NCBI GenBank assembly: GCA_002414385.1
Contig: DHZH01000006.1
Span: 372,001 to 436,000, forward strand
DNA: 64,000 nt
Source: Gammaproteobacteria bacterium UBA5109
Lineage (GTDB): Bacteria > Pseudomonadota > Gammaproteobacteria > Pseudomonadales > Pseudohongiellaceae
Direction of reading: 5' to 3'
Shown here piece after piece: positions 60,509-64,000 of the stretch; position 1 is the first letter of the stretch; every line of letters starts with the position of its first letter. The translations under genes and the position numbers were made by a program. Below the pieces are notes generated by a model that saw only the letters and a list, made by a program, of their open reading frames with translations, was not told where the DNA came from and searched no databases.

Positions 60509-63500
60509 ATGAAAGACCTGTTAGGTTTACTTAAGTCACAATCACAAGCGAAGGATTTCGACTCTATTCGAATTGGGCTGGCATCACCCCAGTTAATTCG
60601 CTCCTGGTCCTTCGGTGAAGTTAAAAAACCTGAAACCATCAACTATCGTACATTCAAACCGGAACGTGAAGGTCTGTTCTGTGCCAAAATTTTTGGTCCG
60701 GTTAAAGACTATGAATGTCTGTGCGGCAAATACAAGCGCCTCAAGCATCGCGGTGTCATCTGTGAAAAATGCGGTGTTGAAGTGGCACTTTCCAAAGTGC
60801 GCCGGGAGCGCATGGGACATATCGAACTGGCCAGTCCGGTTGCGCATATCTGGTTTCTGAAATCACTGCCTTCACGTATTGGTCTGCTGCTGGACATGAC
60901 CCTGCGTGATATCGAACGAATTCTTTATTTCGAATCTTTTGTTGTGACCGATCCGGGAATGACGACGCTGGAACGCGGTCAGTTGCTCAATGACGAACAG
61001 TATTATGAAGCGCTGGAAGAATTCGGCGATGATTTCCAGGCCAAGATGGGTGCTGAAGCGATTCAGGATCTGATGTCCGACATGGAAATTGTAGAAGAAG
61101 CCAATGAATTGCGTGAGGAAATACCAAATACCAACAGTGAAACCAAACTGAAAAAACTGACCAAGCGACTGAAACTGCTGGACGGTTTTATCAATTCCGG
61201 CAACAAGCCCGAGTGGATGGTTCTGTCTGTATTACCGGTTCTGCCACCTGATTTACGTCCGCTGGTGCCGCTTGATGGAGGCCGTTTCGCAACGTCTGAT
61301 CTTAACGATCTGTATCGCCGGGTGATCAACCGTAACAACCGTCTGAAACGTCTGCTGGATCTGAACGCACCTGACATTATTGTGCGTAATGAAAAACGTA
61401 TGCTGCAGGAAGCCGTAGATGCCTTGCTGGATAATGGTCGTCGTGGTCGTGCAATTACCGGTTCCAACAAGCGTCCGCTGAAATCACTGGCTGACATGAT
61501 CAAGGGTAAACAGGGACGCTTCCGTCAGAACCTGCTGGGTAAACGTGTGGATTACTCCGGCCGTTCCGTTATTGTGGTGGGCCCGACCCTGAGACTGCAT
61601 CAGGCCGGTCTGCCGAAGAAAATGGCGCTGGAATTATTCAAACCTTTTATTCTCGGAAAACTGATTCGTCGCGGTACCGCAACCACAATTAAAGCCGCCA
61701 AGAAAATGGTGGAAAAAGAGACAGCTGAAGTCTGGGATATTCTCGCTGAAGTTATTCGTGAGCACCCGATCCTGCTGAACCGGGCCCCAACGCTGCACCG
61801 TCTTGGTATTCAGGCATTTGAGCCGGTACTGATTGAAGGTAAAGCAATTCAGTTGCACCCGCTGGTGTGTGCTGCCTATAACGCCGACTTTGACGGTGAC
61901 CAGATGGCGGTACATATTCCGTTGACCCTGGAAGCGCAGCTTGAGGCGCGTTCATTGATGATGTCCACCAACAATATTCTGTCACCGGCTTCCGGTGAAC
62001 CGATTATTGTGCCTTCACAGGACGTGGTGCTGGGTCTTTATTACATGACCCGTGAGCGTATTAATGCCAAAGGTGAGGGCATGGTCTTTGCCAGCCCCAG
62101 TGAAGTCCTGAAAGCATTTGATTCCGGTAACGTCCACCTGCAGGCGCGTATCAAGGTCCGTCTGAAAGAAGTGGTCTTCAGCGAAGAAGGTGAACGCCAG
62201 GAATCAACTTCCATCGTTGAAAGTACCGTTGGTCGGGTAATACTGTTTGATATTGTGCCTGATGGTATGCCTTTTTCCGTGGTCAACCAGAAGATGGCCA
62301 AGAAACAGATTTCCTCAGTCATCAACCGCTGCTATCGCGATGTCGGTTTGAAAGAAACCGTTATCTTTGCTGACCAGTTGATGTACATGGGTTATAAATA
62401 CTCAACCTGGTCAGGTTCTTCAATCGGCGTGAATGATTTTGAGATCCCGGATGGTAAAGCCAAACTGATTGGTAATGCCGAAGCGGAAGTGGCTGAAATT
62501 GAATCGCAGTTTGCCTCCGGCCTGGTAACCCAGGGTGAGAAATACAACAAGGTTATCGATATCTGGTCGCGTGCCAATGATCAGGTTGCCAAGTCCATGA
62601 TGGACGGTCTGTCCAAGGAAAAAGTCACTAACCGTGACGGTGAGGAAGAAGAGCAGGAATCCTTCAACTCGGTATATATATATGCTGATTCCGGTGCCAG
62701 GGGTTCCCCCGCACAGATTCGTCAGCTAGCTGGTATGCGAGGTCTGATGGCGAAGCCTGATGGCTCCATTATCGAAACGCCGATTACCGCAAACTTCCGT
62801 GAAGGTTTGAATATTCTGCAGTACTTCATTTCCACACACGGTGCCCGTAAGGGTCTGGCGGATACGGCGCTGAAAACTGCCAACTCCGGTTACCTGACCC
62901 GCCGTCTGGTAGATATCTCCCAGGACCTGGTCATCAAGGAACAGGACTGCGGTACTGAAAACGGACTGACCATGACACCGATTATCGAAGGCGGCGATAT
63001 TATTGCTCCGCTGGGTGAGCGGGTTCTCGGTCGTGTTGTTGCAAAAGATATTGTCAATGATGACGGCGAGCTGGTCCTCGAATCAGGCACCCTGATTACG
63101 GAAAAAATGCTTGAGGTGCTGGAGAAAAACAGCATCGATGAGGTGATTGTCCGTTCTGCCATCACCTGTGATGCTGAACAGGGCATTTGCCGACTGTGTT
63201 ACGGTCGCGACCTTGGTCGTGGTCATCTGGCGAATATCGGCGAGTCTGTCGGCGTTGTTGCCGCTCAGTCAATCGGTGAGCCGGGTACCCAGCTGACCAT
63301 GCGTACTTTCCATATTGGTGGTGCAGCATCACGTGCTACTGCAGCTGACAGTATCCAGGTGAAAACCAACGGTACGATTCACCTGCACAACATGAAAACA
63401 GTAAAACGGACCAGTGGTGAACTGGTCGTGGTAAGCCGATCAGGCGAACTGTTTGTCAATGATACGCAGGGCCGTGAGCGTGAACGATATAAACTGCCTT

Positions 63501-64000
63501 ATGGTGCCGTAATCAACGGTGAAGATAATACTGAAGTGGAAATTGGTCAGGTTATTGCGACCTGGGATCCGCATACTCACCCGATCATCGTGGAAATTGC
63601 CGGTAAGGTGAAATTCAATGATATGGAAGAAGGCCTGAGTGTGACGCATCAGACGGATGAAATTACCGGACTGTCGAGCATTTCCGTCATGGAAACAGCT
63701 GAACGTCCTTCGGCCGGTAAGGATTTACGTCCTGCGATCTCTCTGGTTGACGGTCGTGGCAAGGCTCTGGAGCTGCCTGGAACCAATGTTCCTGCGCATT
63801 ACTTCATGCCTGCCAAAGCTATTGTCGGAACGGAAGACGGCGCTAAAGTGGAAATCGGTGATGTTATTGCCCGTATTCCGCAGGAAGGTTCAAAAACCCG
63901 TGATATCACCGGTGGTCTGCCACGAGTGGCTGACCTCTTCGAAGCGCGTAAGCCGAAAGAACCAGCAATTCTGGCAGAGATTTCCGGTACCGTCAGTTTC
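60509..64000 (+). CDS. rpoC: RNA polymerase beta' subunit (partial, cut by window end)
   Basis: Open from ATG 60509 (GGAGG 5 bases upstream) to the last base: 1164 codons without a stop, roughly five-sixths of a usual beta' subunit. It shows the N-terminal zinc site YECLCGKYK/GVICEKCGVEV, the catalytic NADFDGDQMAVH, and the second zinc site CDAEQGICRLCYG. It follows rpoB by 45 bases. Confidence 0.98.
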   Translation, partial: MKDLLGLLKSQSQAKDFDSIRIGLASPQLIRSWSFGEVKKPETINYRTFKPEREGLFCAKIFGPVKDYECLCGKYKRLKHRGVICEKCGVEVALSKVRRERMGHIELASPVAHIWFLKSLPSRIGLLLDMTLRDIERILYFESFVVTDPGMTTLERGQLLNDEQYYEALEEFGDDFQAKMGAEAIQDLMSDMEIVEEANELREEIPNTNSETKLKKLTKRLKLLDGFINSGNKPEWMVLSVLPVLPPDLRPLVPLDGGRFATSDLNDLYRRVINRNNRLKRLLDLNAPDIIVRNEKRMLQEAVDALLDNGRRGRAITGSNKRPLKSLADMIKGKQGRFRQNLLGKRVDYSGRSVIVVGPTLRLHQAGLPKKMALELFKPFILGKLIRRGTATTIKAAKKMVEKETAEVWDILAEVIREHPILLNRAPTLHRLGIQAFEPVLIEGKAIQLHPLVCAAYNADFDGDQMAVHIPLTLEAQLEARSLMMSTNNILSPASGEPIIVPSQDVVLGLYYMTRERINAKGEGMVFASPSEVLKAFDSGNVHLQARIKVRLKEVVFSEEGERQESTSIVESTVGRVILFDIVPDGMPFSVVNQKMAKKQISSVINRCYRDVGLKETVIFADQLMYMGYKYSTWSGSSIGVNDFEIPDGKAKLIGNAEAEVAEIESQFASGLVTQGEKYNKVIDIWSRANDQVAKSMMDGLSKEKVTNRDGEEEEQESFNSVYIYADSGARGSPAQIRQLAGMRGLMAKPDGSIIETPITANFREGLNILQYFISTHGARKGLADTALKTANSGYLTRRLVDISQDLVIKEQDCGTENGLTMTPIIEGGDIIAPLGERVLGRVVAKDIVNDDGELVLESGTLITEKMLEVLEKNSIDEVIVRSAITCDAEQGICRLCYGRDLGRGHLANIGESVGVVAAQSIGEPGTQLTMRTFHIGGAASRATAADSIQVKTNGTIHLHNMKTVKRTSGELVVVSRSGELFVNDTQGRERERYKLPYGAVINGEDNTEVEIGQVIATWDPHTHPIIVEIAGKVKFNDMEEGLSVTHQTDEITGLSSISVMETAERPSAGKDLRPAISLVDGRGKALELPGTNVPAHYFMPAKAIVGTEDGAKVEIGDVIARIPQEGSKTRDITGGLPRVADLFEARKPKEPAILAEISGTVSF

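Overview
This is chromosomal DNA of a free-living, Gram-negative gammaproteobacterium of moderate GC content. The evidence is the gene order birA-coaX-SPOR-tRNA(Tyr,Gly,Thr)-tuf-tRNA(Trp)-secE-nusG-rplKAJL-rpoBC, the anmK / M23 peptidase / tyrS cluster, an L10 leader and a complete type II secretion system (T2SS). The order resembles Pseudomonas, Cellvibrionales and Pseudohongiella-like bacteria. I cannot name a genus from sequence alone.

Layout. 1-8.2 kb: DUF3014 protein, a PfkB kinase, hemL-hemJ and a ClC chloride protein on the minus strand, then argC, a DUF6776 protein, bactofilin and erpA. 8.4-12.7 kb: anmK and an M23 peptidase (minus), tyrS (plus) and a solitary tRNA-Ile followed by two decayed tRNA-derived repeats. 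13-25 kb: mixed accessory genes: AlkB-like dioxygenase, a membrane protein with HEYGH, a methyltransferase-like protein, a secreted esterase, pirin, an AAA ATPase carrying two NTF2-like repeats, a DUF2272 protein, a degenerate GGDEF protein, GT2, a frameshifted exported methyltransferase and a glutathionyl-hydroquinone reductase. 25-34 kb: a Tat-exported DUF1552 protein, PhoB-PhoR, a 53-residue ribbon-helix-helix protein, and a divergent module (TonB_C protein / lipoprotein + TonB-dependent receptor) around an in-phase array of PhoB half-sites. 34.5-44.5 kb: T2SS operon E-F-G-H-I-J-K-L-M-C-D. 44.6-48.1 kb: glnK-amtB and a second ammonium transporter, divergent from a control region with an NtrC site and two sigma-54 promoter candidates. 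48.2-64 kb: the translation/transcription block ending inside rpoC.

How the parts fit. The strongest regulatory reading is a local phosphate-starvation unit: PhoBR lies 1-3 kb from a promoter region with PhoB half-sites repeated every 11 bp for over 100 bp, which should control an outer-membrane receptor and its lipoprotein partner, and possibly the divergent TonB_C protein. A weaker Pho-like box lies directly before gspE. The AAA ATPase with periplasmic NTF2-like repeats has the topology of the GspA/ExeA family of T2SS assembly ATPases, but with a different periplasmic part. No CRISPR array, insertion sequence, integrase or prophage gene was seen.
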